NCBI RefSeq assembly: GCF_000010345.1
Contig: NC_009663.1
Location: 2,170,001 to 2,234,000 of the forward strand
From: Sulfurovum sp. NBC37-1
GTDB taxonomy: Bacteria > Campylobacterota > Campylobacteria > Campylobacterales > Sulfurovaceae
Reading direction: 5' to 3'
Length of the DNA stretch: 64,000 nucleotides
Of this stretch, positions 18,820 to 28,225 are shown piece after piece. Positions within the stretch are counted from its first letter, which is position 1; each line of letters opens with the position of its first letter. Below the pieces are notes generated by a model that searched no databases, was not told where the DNA came from, and saw only the letters and a program-made list of their open reading frames with translations. The translations under genes were made by a program, and so were the position numbers.

Positions 18820-19602
18820 TTATCTTCCCAACATTAAATTTTTTGCTTCAATTACTACTATGACACTACTGCTTTCTGCTATTGCCCATTTCTCAAAGTT
18901 CGCCAGGGACATTACAGAAACGATCGTATCATGCTCGCCGATATCTACCGTTATCTTCGCATTTTTTCTGTCTTTTTCCATCTGTACTACCCTGCCTTCA
19001 AGATGGTTTTCCATCTCATTCTTATTCTCATTCTCCGCAAGGAGGTAAACATTTGAAGACTTACAAATAGCCGTTACCACCTGTCCTTCTTTTATATCAA
19101 GGTCTTCAACGGCTTCTTCCGTGATCACAGAAACCAGTTCTTGCCCACTTTTTAATTTCAGGTGAACCTTTGCATTGACCTCTCCGGGTTCAACGGCTGT
19201 AACCACTGCCTGTATCTGGTTTCGTGCCGAGATCTGCAATCCCAGCCGCCCAATGGTTTTAAACGCTCCACTCTGAATGTCCGTCAATTTGGAAAGACGT
19301 TCCAGAAAACGGTTATGCTCTTCTTTCAGCAGTGCATAATTCTCCAAAAGCTGCATTCCATATGCTGTAATGGTCGTACCGCCGCCATCTTTTCCGCCTG
19401 TTTCCCTGAAAACAATGGGTTCCGGAGAGAGTGCGTTCATCGCATCAACCGCTTCCCAGGCACTCTTGTAACTCATAGGTACTGCTTTGGCCGCCTTGGA
19501 AATGGAACCATGCTCATTTATCGCATGTAAAAGGCGTATACGTTTTTCCAGCAGGAACGGTTCACCGGAAATTTCAAAGGTAAGTGGCGATGTGACTTCC
19601 AT
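18820..19602 (-). CDS. modE: ModE-family molybdate-responsive regulator
   Basis: This 260-residue protein has an N-terminal winged HTH of the LysR-like ModE type (KRIRLLHAINEHGSISKAAK, then MSYKSAWEAVDAMN and TGGKDGGGTTITAYG) and two C-terminal TOBE domains (about residues 125-190 and 195-258). ModE binds molybdate and then represses mod genes. It heads the operon, and two ModE-like boxes lie just upstream, the nearer one touching its Shine-Dalgarno, so autoregulation is likely. Confidence 0.92.
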   Translation of the reverse strand: MEVTSPLTFEISGEPFLLEKRIRLLHAINEHGSISKAAKAVPMSYKSAWEAVDAMNALSPEPIVFRETGGKDGGGTTITAYGMQLLENYALLKEEHNRFLERLSKLTDIQSGAFKTIGRLGLQISARNQIQAVVTAVEPGEVNAKVHLKLKSGQELVSVITEEAVEDLDIKEGQVVTAICKSSNVYLLAENENKNEMENHLEGRVVQMEKDRKNAKITVDIGEHDTIVSVMSLANFEKWAIAESSSVIVVIEAKNLMLGR

Positions 19603-19608
19603 CTTTTT

Positions 19609-19632
19609 CCTTATATACTTAAATACATAACG
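19609..19632 (-). promoter_or_regulatory. ModE-like operator box, proximal
   Basis: Read on the minus strand, CGTTATGT, an 8-base spacer and ATATAAGG form a 24-base imperfect palindrome like the known ModE site (CGTTATAT-N8-ATAACG type). It abuts the modE ribosome binding site and so could block translation start or elongation. Confidence 0.65.
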
Positions 19633-19642
19633 AAAATCTTAG

Positions 19643-19666
19643 CATTATATACCTTAAGAAATAACG
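19643..19666 (-). promoter_or_regulatory. ModE-like operator box, distal, overlapping a TATAAT
   Basis: Minus-strand CGTTATTT, 8 bases and ATATAATG repeat the proximal box, 34 bases upstream, with the same 24-base geometry. It includes TATAAT, a plausible -10 for the mod operon, so ModE binding would occlude RNA polymerase. Confidence 0.65.
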
Positions 19667-19669
19667 CCC

Positions 19670-19698
19670 TTGACAAACTAACCTAAAAGTGTTATTAT
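19670..19698 (+). promoter_or_regulatory. ssrA promoter
   Basis: TTGACA (19670-19675) and TATTAT (19693-19698) are separated by 17 bases and lie 10 bases upstream of the mature tmRNA 5' end. It is close to a consensus housekeeping promoter, divergent from the mod operon. Confidence 0.8.
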
Positions 19699-19708
19699 CC
19701 GCCCACAT

Positions 19709-20082
19709 GGGAGTGACTTGGTTTCGACTGGAGTAGTCGGGGCTATGTGCATGTCGGACTGGGCAATTCCGTTACGCGGCCCACTTAGCTTAAACGCAAA
19801 CAATACAGATTATCGTCCAGCTTACGCAGTAGCGTAAGTCATTAACCCCGCTAACGCGGAGGACTGCCCTGCCGGTGAGTGTCATCTTAACCGGATCTTT
19901 GGGTATCACATCTGATGACTATGCTCCGTGGAAGCCATGCCACGGTGTGAGAATTCTGGCTGGTTTGGTGTAGTTTTGGGTGTTGAACGAAACCAAACGA
20001 GAACAATCAACACCGACTAAGCATGTAGAGTCATAGTCCTAGCTATTTTAGGACAGGGGTTCAATTCCCCTCACTTCCACCA
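19709..20082 (+). ncRNA. ssrA: Transfer-messenger RNA (tmRNA)
   Basis: The 5' end GGGAGTGACTTGGTTTCGAC and 3' end GGGGTTCAATTCCCCTCACT then TCCACCA form the alanyl-tRNA-like acceptor and T arms. The CCA is encoded at 20080-20082. The tag frame at 19796-19837 reads ANNTDYRPAYAVA then stop, using the resume codon GCA; the ANN start and A-rich end fit proteolysis tags. It rescues stalled ribosomes. Its 3' end is the presumed integration site of the island that follows. Confidence 0.95.
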
Positions 20083-20217
20083 ACACTACATTTCGTAACA
20101 ATTCAATACAACTCATAAAAAATCACAATTCTTTGTAAATCCCTAAAATACGGGTTTTAAAGCATATCATATCATCTCACAAAAAATAATCACAACTCAC
20201 TACACCACAGAGCAAGT

Positions 20218-20247
20218 GGTACACGTAATGATACATTTTTGGTACAC
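20218..20247 (+). other. Paired GGTACAC sites next to the integrase remnant
   Basis: GGTACAC occurs at 20218-20224 and 20241-20247, between ssrA and the integrase remnant. Repeats of this kind often precede P4-type integrase genes and may be arm-type binding sites. The same motif pair recurs at 40982-41000. Confidence 0.45.
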
Positions 20248-20348
20248 TATAGCAAAGAGACCATTTGACCGCATCGTACCCCACGGCTTCCGTGCCATGT
20301 TTTCCACCATTGCAAATGAAAAGAGTGATTTTAACTCTGACATTATAG

Positions 20349-21920
20349 AGTTCCCCGTGAAAAACCCACAAAGCCCCACTGCAAGGGGTTTCAAAGCACT
20401 TTTATGCTACCCTAAATATACATAAAAGCACATAGCTACACTATAAAACCTTGCAGTTTTGGAGTATTTTATGATTCAGGAAAAACAAGAGAGAGTCACC
20501 TTGTTTGATCACTGCAAACAGCTGAGTGACATCATCGATGAAAATCATCCGCTTGTTAAATTGGCAAACTCTATCGATTGGAAAAGTATCGAAGAAGATC
20601 TCAGTAAAGCCTATCCTTCCACTACAGGCCATCCCAATAAACCTATCCGCCTGATGGTAGGGTTGCATTATCTGCGCTACATGTTTGATCTGAGTGATGA
20701 AAGTATCGTCTGGGCCTATATCGAGAATCCCTACTATCAGTACTTCTGCGGAGAGAAAGTGTTTCAACACACTTTTCCTATAGACAGAAGCTCTATGAGC
20801 AAATTTCGAGAGAGGCTCAAAAAGAAAAAACTCTACAAACTGCTGCAAGAGACCATCAAAAGCGGTTTTCAAACAAAAGTAATCAAACCCAAAAGTATAG
20901 AGTACGCCGTGATTGACTCTACGGTACAGGAGAAAAACATTGCCTACCCCACAGATGCCAAACTCTATTACAAAGGCATTGTTCTTCTTGCCAAACTGGC
21001 CAGGCGTCTGAATATCAGACTCCGACAAAGCTATATCAGAGCAGGAAAGAAACTCCTGATCAAATACTCCCGCTACAACCATGCCAAACAGTTCAGACGC
21101 AAAGCTGCCACACTCAAGAAACTCAAAATAAGACTGGGAAGGGTCTTGAGAGAAATAGTACGAAAATCCGAAGAGGATGGGATCAGCCTGGACCTGGATG
21201 CCAGAATCCTTCTTGAACAGTGCCAAAAGCTCTTTGATCAAAAACGCAACTCCAAAAACAAACTCTACAGTTTTCATGAACCTCATACAGCCTGCATCTC
21301 AAAAGGCAAAGCACACAAGCGTTATGAGTTTGGCAACAAGTCCACTTTCATCACTACCACCAGGGAGTGTTTCATTATTCACGCTGATGCGCATGAAGGC
21401 AATCCCTATGACGGACATACGCTGAAAGAGGCACTCGATAAAACAAATGAGAGTGTATCCGATCTATTCAATAAAAGTATTGATTACCTCTTTACCGATA
21501 AGGGGTACAGGGGTCACGGTTATCAAGGTGATACAACTGTACTGATCGAGACATCTGCAAACAAAAAAAGACACAAGAAGCTCAAACGGAGATCCTCCAT
21601 AGAAACGGTATTCTCCCATACCAAACAGGATCACCGGATGGGAAGAAATTTCCTCATAGGAGAACATGGCAATCTGGTCAATACGATTATGGCAGCCTGT
21701 GGATACAATCTAAGGAAAATCTACAACAAGTTCAGGAAGGCATTCGTGAAAATGCTTTCTGTCTTGTTTTTTATGCTCTTTAGGGAGCAATACAGGGTTC
21801 AGTTGGTTCCAAACAGGGCTTAAATCCCGAATAGCATTTTTAGAAATGGTATAAGGATGTGTTTGGGGTATGATTCTTTTGGATAATTGGATCTGAAAAT
21901 GGAGTTGTTCACGGGCAACT
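20349..21920 (+). mobile_element. IS5-like insertion sequence, 1572 bp, complete
   Basis: Terminal inverted repeats are AGTTCCCCGTGAAAAAC (20349-20365) and, reversed, AGTTGCCCGTGAACAAC (21904-21920), with two mismatches in 17. ATAG flanks both ends (20345-20348 and 21921-21924) as the target duplication. The only gene is a DDE transposase. The element lies inside the integrase gene. Its border may be shifted by one base because of a shared T. Confidence 0.9.
20471..21823 (+). CDS. IS5-family DDE transposase
   Basis: The transposase has 450 residues. An N-terminal DUF772-like region (LSKAYPSTTGHPNKPIRLMV, LHYLRYMFDLSDE) precedes the catalytic core: first Asp in VIDSTVQEKNIAYPTD, second Asp in YLFTDKGYRGHGY, and Glu in RRSSIETVFSHTKQDHRMGR. 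The triad is intact and there is no frameshift, so it may be active. I chose the ATG at 20471, 6 bases after GGAG; a TTG at 20459 is in frame upstream. Confidence 0.92.
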   Translation: MIQEKQERVTLFDHCKQLSDIIDENHPLVKLANSIDWKSIEEDLSKAYPSTTGHPNKPIRLMVGLHYLRYMFDLSDESIVWAYIENPYYQYFCGEKVFQHTFPIDRSSMSKFRERLKKKKLYKLLQETIKSGFQTKVIKPKSIEYAVIDSTVQEKNIAYPTDAKLYYKGIVLLAKLARRLNIRLRQSYIRAGKKLLIKYSRYNHAKQFRRKAATLKKLKIRLGRVLREIVRKSEEDGISLDLDARILLEQCQKLFDQKRNSKNKLYSFHEPHTACISKGKAHKRYEFGNKSTFITTTRECFIIHADAHEGNPYDGHTLKEALDKTNESVSDLFNKSIDYLFTDKGYRGHGYQGDTTVLIETSANKKRHKKLKRRSSIETVFSHTKQDHRMGRNFLIGEHGNLVNTIMAACGYNLRKIYNKFRKAFVKMLSVLFFMLFREQYRVQLVPNRA

Positions 21921-22066
21921 ATAGAGGTACAGTTAGCCCACAAGATAGGCTCCAGGGTATCACAGGCTTACAATAGAGCTCAGTATTTGGATCAGAGGAA
22001 AGAGCTTATGCGGTGGTGGGGTGATTGGTTGGATGAGCAAAAAATAAATAAGGTTCTCTAACCCTC

Positions 22067-25000
22067 TTAAACTATTTTTATTTTATCTGCCCTTTCTAGG
22101 TCACCATCTTTTGTCAAAAGATATAAAATTGTTTTTTTGCTATATTTTTTTTCATTTTCACCAAGCTTCTGTTCACCATTGCTAATAGTTACGGATATGA
22201 TTAAATCCATATTTTTATTCTGTAAGTAGTGAATCATCGCATTACTATTAACATGCATACGTTCACCTGAAGATGAAAACTTATCATAATAATCTGCTTT
22301 TTCATCATCTGACCATCTTTCTATCTTAACAATTAGTTTTTTGTTTTGTGTAAAAATTGCTTTATATTTATCTATTGACAAATTACATATTTTTATAAAT
22401 TCCTCAGAGGGAAGATGTAAGGTTGATTGCATATTATGAGTATAAGGATCATGAGAATCTTTTTCCAAATCTAAAGATATGCTATCGATCCATCCTGTAA
22501 GGTCATACCCTTGATAAGTAAATGTCTTATCGTCATTTTTTATAGGCATATGGTAATCATAATAATCTGCTTTTTGCAATAGTTTAAGTAAGGTCTTTGA
22601 GGAATTAGGAGACACCAATGCACTTGATATATCAATTGTTTCAGAATATCTTTCTAAATAAATATTGTAATTCCCATGCAGTATCCAAGAGTCATTTGTT
22701 ATACCTAGAAGATTATCAAACTTCTCTAAGTTATGTTCTCTTTCAAAAATCCCCCATGGAAATGCTTCTAGTGGCTTTGCTTGTCTAAATTCAGAAAGCC
22801 AAAAATCATTATTTTCAAAATACCTACCTAAAAAATAATCATATTCCGACACATCACCATCTGAATATCTTTCTATATTAACTGAATGTGTTCTCAAAAG
22901 TTCACCTGCCACCAAAAACATAGATTCAAATTCTAAGTGTCTTACTGGTTCTTCTATAGTTGGTAGTTCACCATGCCTATGTGATGTCAAGTGATAATCA
23001 TCTCTCTCCCATCTATGTCGTAGATATTTCGCTTCGATAGCATCATTTTGTCCCCACTTATCAATTATCCATGTTTCTGCATCTTTTAATATATCTATCA
23101 TTTCTATATCATAAATATTTTGCATAGAGTTATACCAGTATGGTATAGTATCCATAGAATCAAAGTTAAATCTTGTTTGATGGTTCCATCCATATCCTTG
23201 TGTCTGTTTTTTAATAAGACAACTACGAGGTGAATTGGCTAATCTTAATCGCATTTCTTGAACATTAGACAAGTTTATGGTAATCGCTTTTGCTATTTCT
23301 CTAATGATTATATGAGGAAAATCTTCATCAAATACAATATTTTTGAAATCTTTTAAATATGGCTTTAATGCATCAGTAATTTCAAATGATAATCTATGAA
23401 ATACCAATAAAAGAGATTCTTTTGCTGAGATAGTATAAAAACTCAAATCATTTGTAAAAGGAAAACCATCATATGTAGAAAATTTATCTATAAACATAGG
23501 AATAAATGTATGGCTGCTTTTTAAAAGCTCTCTGGTACTATATTTGGCTTTCCATCTTATTCGCCTATCAGGATGTCCCATTTGTTTCCATAAAAATGTA
23601 ACCAAAGCTTCTTTATAGTTATTAGGATTAAAGTTACAAGGTGTAGTATCTAATTGATTTTCAAGTCTTCCGAATATATCGTACATAACATTTTTAGCAT
23701 CATCTTTTTTTAAAATCTCTTTAGAAACATCCATTAATCGATACAAATCACGAAGTTCATAAGAAAATGATTTTTTCACTTCTTCATTTAATATAATTTC
23801 ATATAGTCTATTTTTAGGTACATAGTGTGATAATCTTGTAATATACTCATCTGAATCTAATAGCCTAGAGCTATATGTATAGACAAATTTTTCTATTAAA
23901 GCCTCTTTATGTCTATTTACCTGTATATCAGATTCCCACTCCAATATACAGGTAAGAAATTCATCTATATAATGTTTAAGATAAAAAACCCTTACATTAC
24001 AAATTGCTTCTAGCCATGAAACTTTTTGATTATATTTTAATCTACTTCTTGCTTCAGAAAGTAATCTACCTGTATCGTATCCACTAATTTTTTTATCCAT
24101 TTCTGTTAAGTATTTTGGAAGATCTATTAAATATGGAATAAAGAAGTTATCCCAGTTTTCAATTGTTTCCTTATGTGTATACGGAGGAATATAATTGTCA
24201 GGGTTGATATTATTTTCTTTAAAAAACTTATGATATTTTTCAAGTTCTAATGTTAATGTATGTGAACTATAACCATTATGAGATAGCCATTTTCTTATTG
24301 CATCCAATGTAGATACCTGATCTTTATCCGAAAGGTTTTTACGTATAAAATCTATCATCTTTTCTATGATATTAAATAGTGCGTCTTTACTTGTCTCATT
24401 GAATTTCTCAATTAATAATAAAAAGGTATCTAAAATATCGCTATTTTTTACTAAAAATCTTAGCGAAAATAAATTTTCATATTCTAGATCTTCTTTTTCT
24501 ATAGCAATAGGAAGAATTTCAGATAAACTCTTCTCTTGTTTATAGATAATTTTATTATCCCATTGATGAGCAATATTTAATGCTAAAGAAAAATCCAAAT
24601 GAGCAATTAATTTAATTGCTTCATTTAGTACAAGATCACCTGTTTCATATAAGTATCCTTGTAATGATTCTACTACAGCAACATTTCGATTGACTAGTTT
24701 ATATTTTTCATTTTTCTCTAAAACTGGTAAAACATATTGAGTTAAAGACACTAAAAACTTATATAAAAAATAAACTTTGTCATCTAATCCACCTGTAGCT
24801 TCTAGTGCCAATTCAAAATATATTTTAGCCCGTTCTTCATCATAAAATCTAACTAATTTCGCATAGTTATTAAAAACATCAACTTTATCTTGAGCAGGCA
24901 AGGATTCCTTTTGAGTAATATTAACATCAAGATCAATAAGCTCAAAAGCTTCATCCAAATATCTTCCTTCCAATAATATAGGAGTGATTTTCTGAATAAG

Positions 25001-28000
25001 ATTATATTTGTCCATTATACTTTTTAAATTTTGTATTAAAGCTATAAAAGCTGTTCTATCTGCATTTGTCATTATTAAAATTTTAGTTAAAAGCTCAAAT
25101 TTAATGGCAAATCCTTGATACTCTCTTTGATTATGCCAGCTTGGTGTTGCTTTTTCTAAAGATGTTGTCCATTCTTTTTCAATGGTACTAAAATCTAATT
25201 GATTTACTATGACTTTAGTATAAAATTGAAAATAAGGCATGATATTCTTTATATACCCAATTTTTCTTTTTCTATCTTCTGTATCTGTGTAGCTTGGATT
25301 ATCTTTTTCTTTTATAAGTTCATCATAGTCAATTTCATTAGTCTCTATAGTATGTTTTAATCCTAGTGCTAAAAATGTTTCATAAAAACCACGCAATGAA
25401 TGATCATCATGAAGAGTCTCAAATGATTGTGTTGTAGTTTTTAGAATTGTTGGTAAGATAATTTTTTTATCAAAACCAAACTTAAGAGCTAAAATGGAAA
25501 AATCTAGAGAAATCGTATTTAAATCATCTCTATGCATGTAGCCTCTATTCCCTTGTAAAATTTCAATTCTTTTAGGCTTTAACTGGATATATCTATAGAG
25601 TTTTTTAGCAACACGGTGAACAAGTTCTCTAGATGGCGTATTCCCAATATTATTTAGTAAAACCAATAATTTTGCCTGAACAAAGGGGTGCATCCGAGTA
25701 TGATATTTTTCATATATCTCCTCTTGCTTTTCTATAGTCATTTCAAGTAGGAAATCTTTTGGTATATCATTTATAACTTGAATTAAAAACCATAATCTCC
25801 AAACACTAAACGACTCTATGCATTTCTCTAGCCCTTCTGTATAATAAGCCGATATACTTCTTTTTGCTATATCTGAAGTATCTATATTATTTGCATGTCC
25901 TCCTTTATCTTCTTTTCGCCTATCTAGTGTTTTTCTTAACCACACATCACCAACTTTTAAAAACTCTATAGACCTTTTATTATTTACTTTTGATAAAAGA
26001 TATGCGCAACGATAATTTAAATTTTCTAAATTTTCAAAGTTACTCGTGTAGTAACTAACTGCATTTTCTTCGTTAGTATAGATAGATAATAATTCAGGGC
26101 TATCTTGTAGAAACTCATGAAGCGTATTATCTGATTTAGTTAATTCAGAAACTAAATATAAAAGTTTATAAATATTTTGATAATCTTTTTTTTCAAGAGC
26201 CATATTTAGAGCTCGTTGCACTCTGTCTTTTTGTATCTCTTTTCTTTCTAGTCTATCTTCAATATGTTCTAAATTAAAGTTGAGAGTAATATCTATGAGT
26301 GAAGTATAATTCCCAGCTTTTTCTAAATGAAATGCTATATATTTAGTAGCATAGTGATTTGATACGATTTTTGTAAATAGATTCTTTGAAATTCTATTGT
26401 GTGTGTTTAGTGCTGTATGCTCATCAATTTTCGTTGATAAAAATGTTTCAAAATCTTCATCTTGGAATCCGATAGTATGTTCTTGATCTACTGTAATACC
26501 TGGTTCAAGTGTTTGAGTTATTTTTAAAGATTCATTCTTGGTTAATCCACTAGCTAACATAAAATCATCTATTTTTGCAGGTCTTGACATACAGATAAGC
26601 TCTTCTACATGCTCTCTAGTAATAGGCTCAATAACTGCTAATGCTTGCTCCCACATATCTTCAAATATCTTTTCTAAAGATATAGTTTCATCTTTTTTTA
26701 CAAGAGCCTCTATCCTATCATAGTTCCCATTAATTTGTTGTAATATATAGTTTTCAATACGGGGGTTACCTTTAGTCAACTTATGAAAAGACAAAGCTAT
26801 CTTCTCTTCCAATTTTGGGAAATACTGCGTTAAAAATTGTTTTGTTGATTCAATATCAAAACCTTTAAGCTCAAAGTCTAAAACATCATTTGGAGCTAAT
26901 AATGAGTCTTTTCTCAGTCCACCTCTAGCACTCATTATCAAATAGCAATGTTCAGGTAAGTTAAGGCTCCATAATTTAGGAATATATGGTTCTTCATTAA
27001 AGTATTTTGCACCATCTACATTATTATCTGCTGCATCTATTATTATAATTACTTTTTTCTTATCTAAAGTTTTTGAAGCTTCTTCTATATATAACTTAAA
27101 TTTTAATTCCAAGTCATAGATATTAAATTTTTGTTCTAATAACAATTCAAAACCTAACCCTATTGCAGTTTCATTTATGAGTTGTGTTAGTATCTTCTGC
27201 TGGAGATGTCTTTGAGCACCAAAATCTTTATATGTACCTCCTCCAAAACTATCATATATTAAAACTAGAGCATCAGAAAATATAGATTTTAAAGAAGATA
27301 ATGTAGATGTTTTACCCACTCCTGCTGAACCATAAGCCAATAGTTTTTGTGATGTTTTTGATTGCAATAGATCCGTTATCCCTTTAATATCATCAGTTTG
27401 AATAAACTTTTCTATACTTTTTATTCTTGATGGCACAGGAAATAATACTTCTAATGTAGTATCTAAATAGCTCAAAATTTGATATTTCGTAATCAATTTT
27501 TGTGTTTTTAATTGATTGCTAATAGCATTAAATTGTTTTGAATTTGAAAATTTAGCGATCAAGAACTCTTTCTCTTTTTTACTATAAGAAAAGATCAATA
27601 TTTTATCTACCTTTTTCTGACTCTCGTAATGCTCAATAAACTCTATTTCAAATGTAGTTTCATTCTTGTGGACAATCTCTCTTAATTCTATTTTTTCCAA
27701 GTCATTATACGGACTAAGTGTCTTTAAACTATATCGAGAGAGTTCTAGGTAAGGTATATAATTTTTACTTGTAGTAATTAGGTTTTGAATAGAAGACAAG
27801 ATGCTATTATAAGCTTTTTCTTGAGACTCAAAAGTATCAATAGGAAGTAGCCTTTTATCATCTTTTTCATCTCTTGGTATCGCATTTATATTTTTTACTT
27901 CATCGTGATTTAAAAGGTCGCCAGTATCTTTTAAAATTATAGGAATTATTATGGCATTTTTTTCTGCTGATTGTTTTAAAATCAGTGGTAGTTCTTGCTC

Positions 28001-28225
28001 TTGTATATAATCCGAAGCCCAAAAATTTCGACTTAACAATAGAAGAAAAATATCAGAATCAATGATTTCTTTTTTAATAATACTATCAAAAATATCACCT
28101 ACTTTTAACTTTTCATCATCTACCCAAAGGTGTATTTTATTTTCTCTCTTTAGTACAGAGAGTGTAATTTTTATTTCATCCTTATATACATGGTCTTTGG
28201 ATGAGTAACTTAGGAAGATTTTCAT
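22067..28225 (-). CDS. TIR-STAND NTPase, 2052 residues (Avs-like architecture)
   Basis: The N-terminal TIR domain (about residues 1-150) opens FLSYSSKDHVY and keeps a Glu in the DYIQEQELP helix. A P-loop NTPase follows: Walker A YGSAGVGKTSTL near residue 300, the conserved loop IYDSFGGGTYKD and Walker B KKVIIIIDAADN near 390. The remaining roughly 1400 residues are mostly helical with no motif I recognise, as in the sensor regions of STAND defence proteins (Avs and relatives). The likely role is detection of a phage protein, oligomerisation, then NAD+ hydrolysis or signalling by TIR. It is the last gene of the operon, and its ATG overlaps the upstream stop (ATGA). Very low GC. Confidence 0.85.
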   Translation of the reverse strand: MKIFLSYSSKDHVYKDEIKITLSVLKRENKIHLWVDDEKLKVGDIFDSIIKKEIIDSDIFLLLLSRNFWASDYIQEQELPLILKQSAEKNAIIIPIILKDTGDLLNHDEVKNINAIPRDEKDDKRLLPIDTFESQEKAYNSILSSIQNLITTSKNYIPYLELSRYSLKTLSPYNDLEKIELREIVHKNETTFEIEFIEHYESQKKVDKILIFSYSKKEKEFLIAKFSNSKQFNAISNQLKTQKLITKYQILSYLDTTLEVLFPVPSRIKSIEKFIQTDDIKGITDLLQSKTSQKLLAYGSAGVGKTSTLSSLKSIFSDALVLIYDSFGGGTYKDFGAQRHLQQKILTQLINETAIGLGFELLLEQKFNIYDLELKFKLYIEEASKTLDKKKVIIIIDAADNNVDGAKYFNEEPYIPKLWSLNLPEHCYLIMSARGGLRKDSLLAPNDVLDFELKGFDIESTKQFLTQYFPKLEEKIALSFHKLTKGNPRIENYILQQINGNYDRIEALVKKDETISLEKIFEDMWEQALAVIEPITREHVEELICMSRPAKIDDFMLASGLTKNESLKITQTLEPGITVDQEHTIGFQDEDFETFLSTKIDEHTALNTHNRISKNLFTKIVSNHYATKYIAFHLEKAGNYTSLIDITLNFNLEHIEDRLERKEIQKDRVQRALNMALEKKDYQNIYKLLYLVSELTKSDNTLHEFLQDSPELLSIYTNEENAVSYYTSNFENLENLNYRCAYLLSKVNNKRSIEFLKVGDVWLRKTLDRRKEDKGGHANNIDTSDIAKRSISAYYTEGLEKCIESFSVWRLWFLIQVINDIPKDFLLEMTIEKQEEIYEKYHTRMHPFVQAKLLVLLNNIGNTPSRELVHRVAKKLYRYIQLKPKRIEILQGNRGYMHRDDLNTISLDFSILALKFGFDKKIILPTILKTTTQSFETLHDDHSLRGFYETFLALGLKHTIETNEIDYDELIKEKDNPSYTDTEDRKRKIGYIKNIMPYFQFYTKVIVNQLDFSTIEKEWTTSLEKATPSWHNQREYQGFAIKFELLTKILIMTNADRTAFIALIQNLKSIMDKYNLIQKITPILLEGRYLDEAFELIDLDVNITQKESLPAQDKVDVFNNYAKLVRFYDEERAKIYFELALEATGGLDDKVYFLYKFLVSLTQYVLPVLEKNEKYKLVNRNVAVVESLQGYLYETGDLVLNEAIKLIAHLDFSLALNIAHQWDNKIIYKQEKSLSEILPIAIEKEDLEYENLFSLRFLVKNSDILDTFLLLIEKFNETSKDALFNIIEKMIDFIRKNLSDKDQVSTLDAIRKWLSHNGYSSHTLTLELEKYHKFFKENNINPDNYIPPYTHKETIENWDNFFIPYLIDLPKYLTEMDKKISGYDTGRLLSEARSRLKYNQKVSWLEAICNVRVFYLKHYIDEFLTCILEWESDIQVNRHKEALIEKFVYTYSSRLLDSDEYITRLSHYVPKNRLYEIILNEEVKKSFSYELRDLYRLMDVSKEILKKDDAKNVMYDIFGRLENQLDTTPCNFNPNNYKEALVTFLWKQMGHPDRRIRWKAKYSTRELLKSSHTFIPMFIDKFSTYDGFPFTNDLSFYTISAKESLLLVFHRLSFEITDALKPYLKDFKNIVFDEDFPHIIIREIAKAITINLSNVQEMRLRLANSPRSCLIKKQTQGYGWNHQTRFNFDSMDTIPYWYNSMQNIYDIEMIDILKDAETWIIDKWGQNDAIEAKYLRHRWERDDYHLTSHRHGELPTIEEPVRHLEFESMFLVAGELLRTHSVNIERYSDGDVSEYDYFLGRYFENNDFWLSEFRQAKPLEAFPWGIFEREHNLEKFDNLLGITNDSWILHGNYNIYLERYSETIDISSALVSPNSSKTLLKLLQKADYYDYHMPIKNDDKTFTYQGYDLTGWIDSISLDLEKDSHDPYTHNMQSTLHLPSEEFIKICNLSIDKYKAIFTQNKKLIVKIERWSDDEKADYYDKFSSSGERMHVNSNAMIHYLQNKNMDLIISVTISNGEQKLGENEKKYSKKTILYLLTKDGDLERADKIKIV

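Larger units (their letters stand above)
20270..22061 (+). pseudogene. Tyrosine (P4-type) integrase remnant, 5'-truncated and split by an IS
   Basis: The left piece (20270-20348) encodes RIVPHGFRAMFSTIANEK...DII, the box with catalytic His and Arg. The right piece (21921-22061) encodes IEVQLAHKIGSRVSQAYNRA, with the catalytic Tyr region, and then a WWGDWLDEQK tail to a stop at 22059. Joining the pieces at the ATAG duplication restores one frame exactly. The N-terminal two thirds, including the first catalytic Arg, is missing. The gene sits beside ssrA, the classic target for this integrase class, and presumably brought the island. Confidence 0.85.

Noticed and set aside
20441-21286. Antisense frame across the transposase (about 281 codons)
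   Set aside because: The sense frame has an intact DDE triad and a ribosome binding site; the antisense product is composition-biased.
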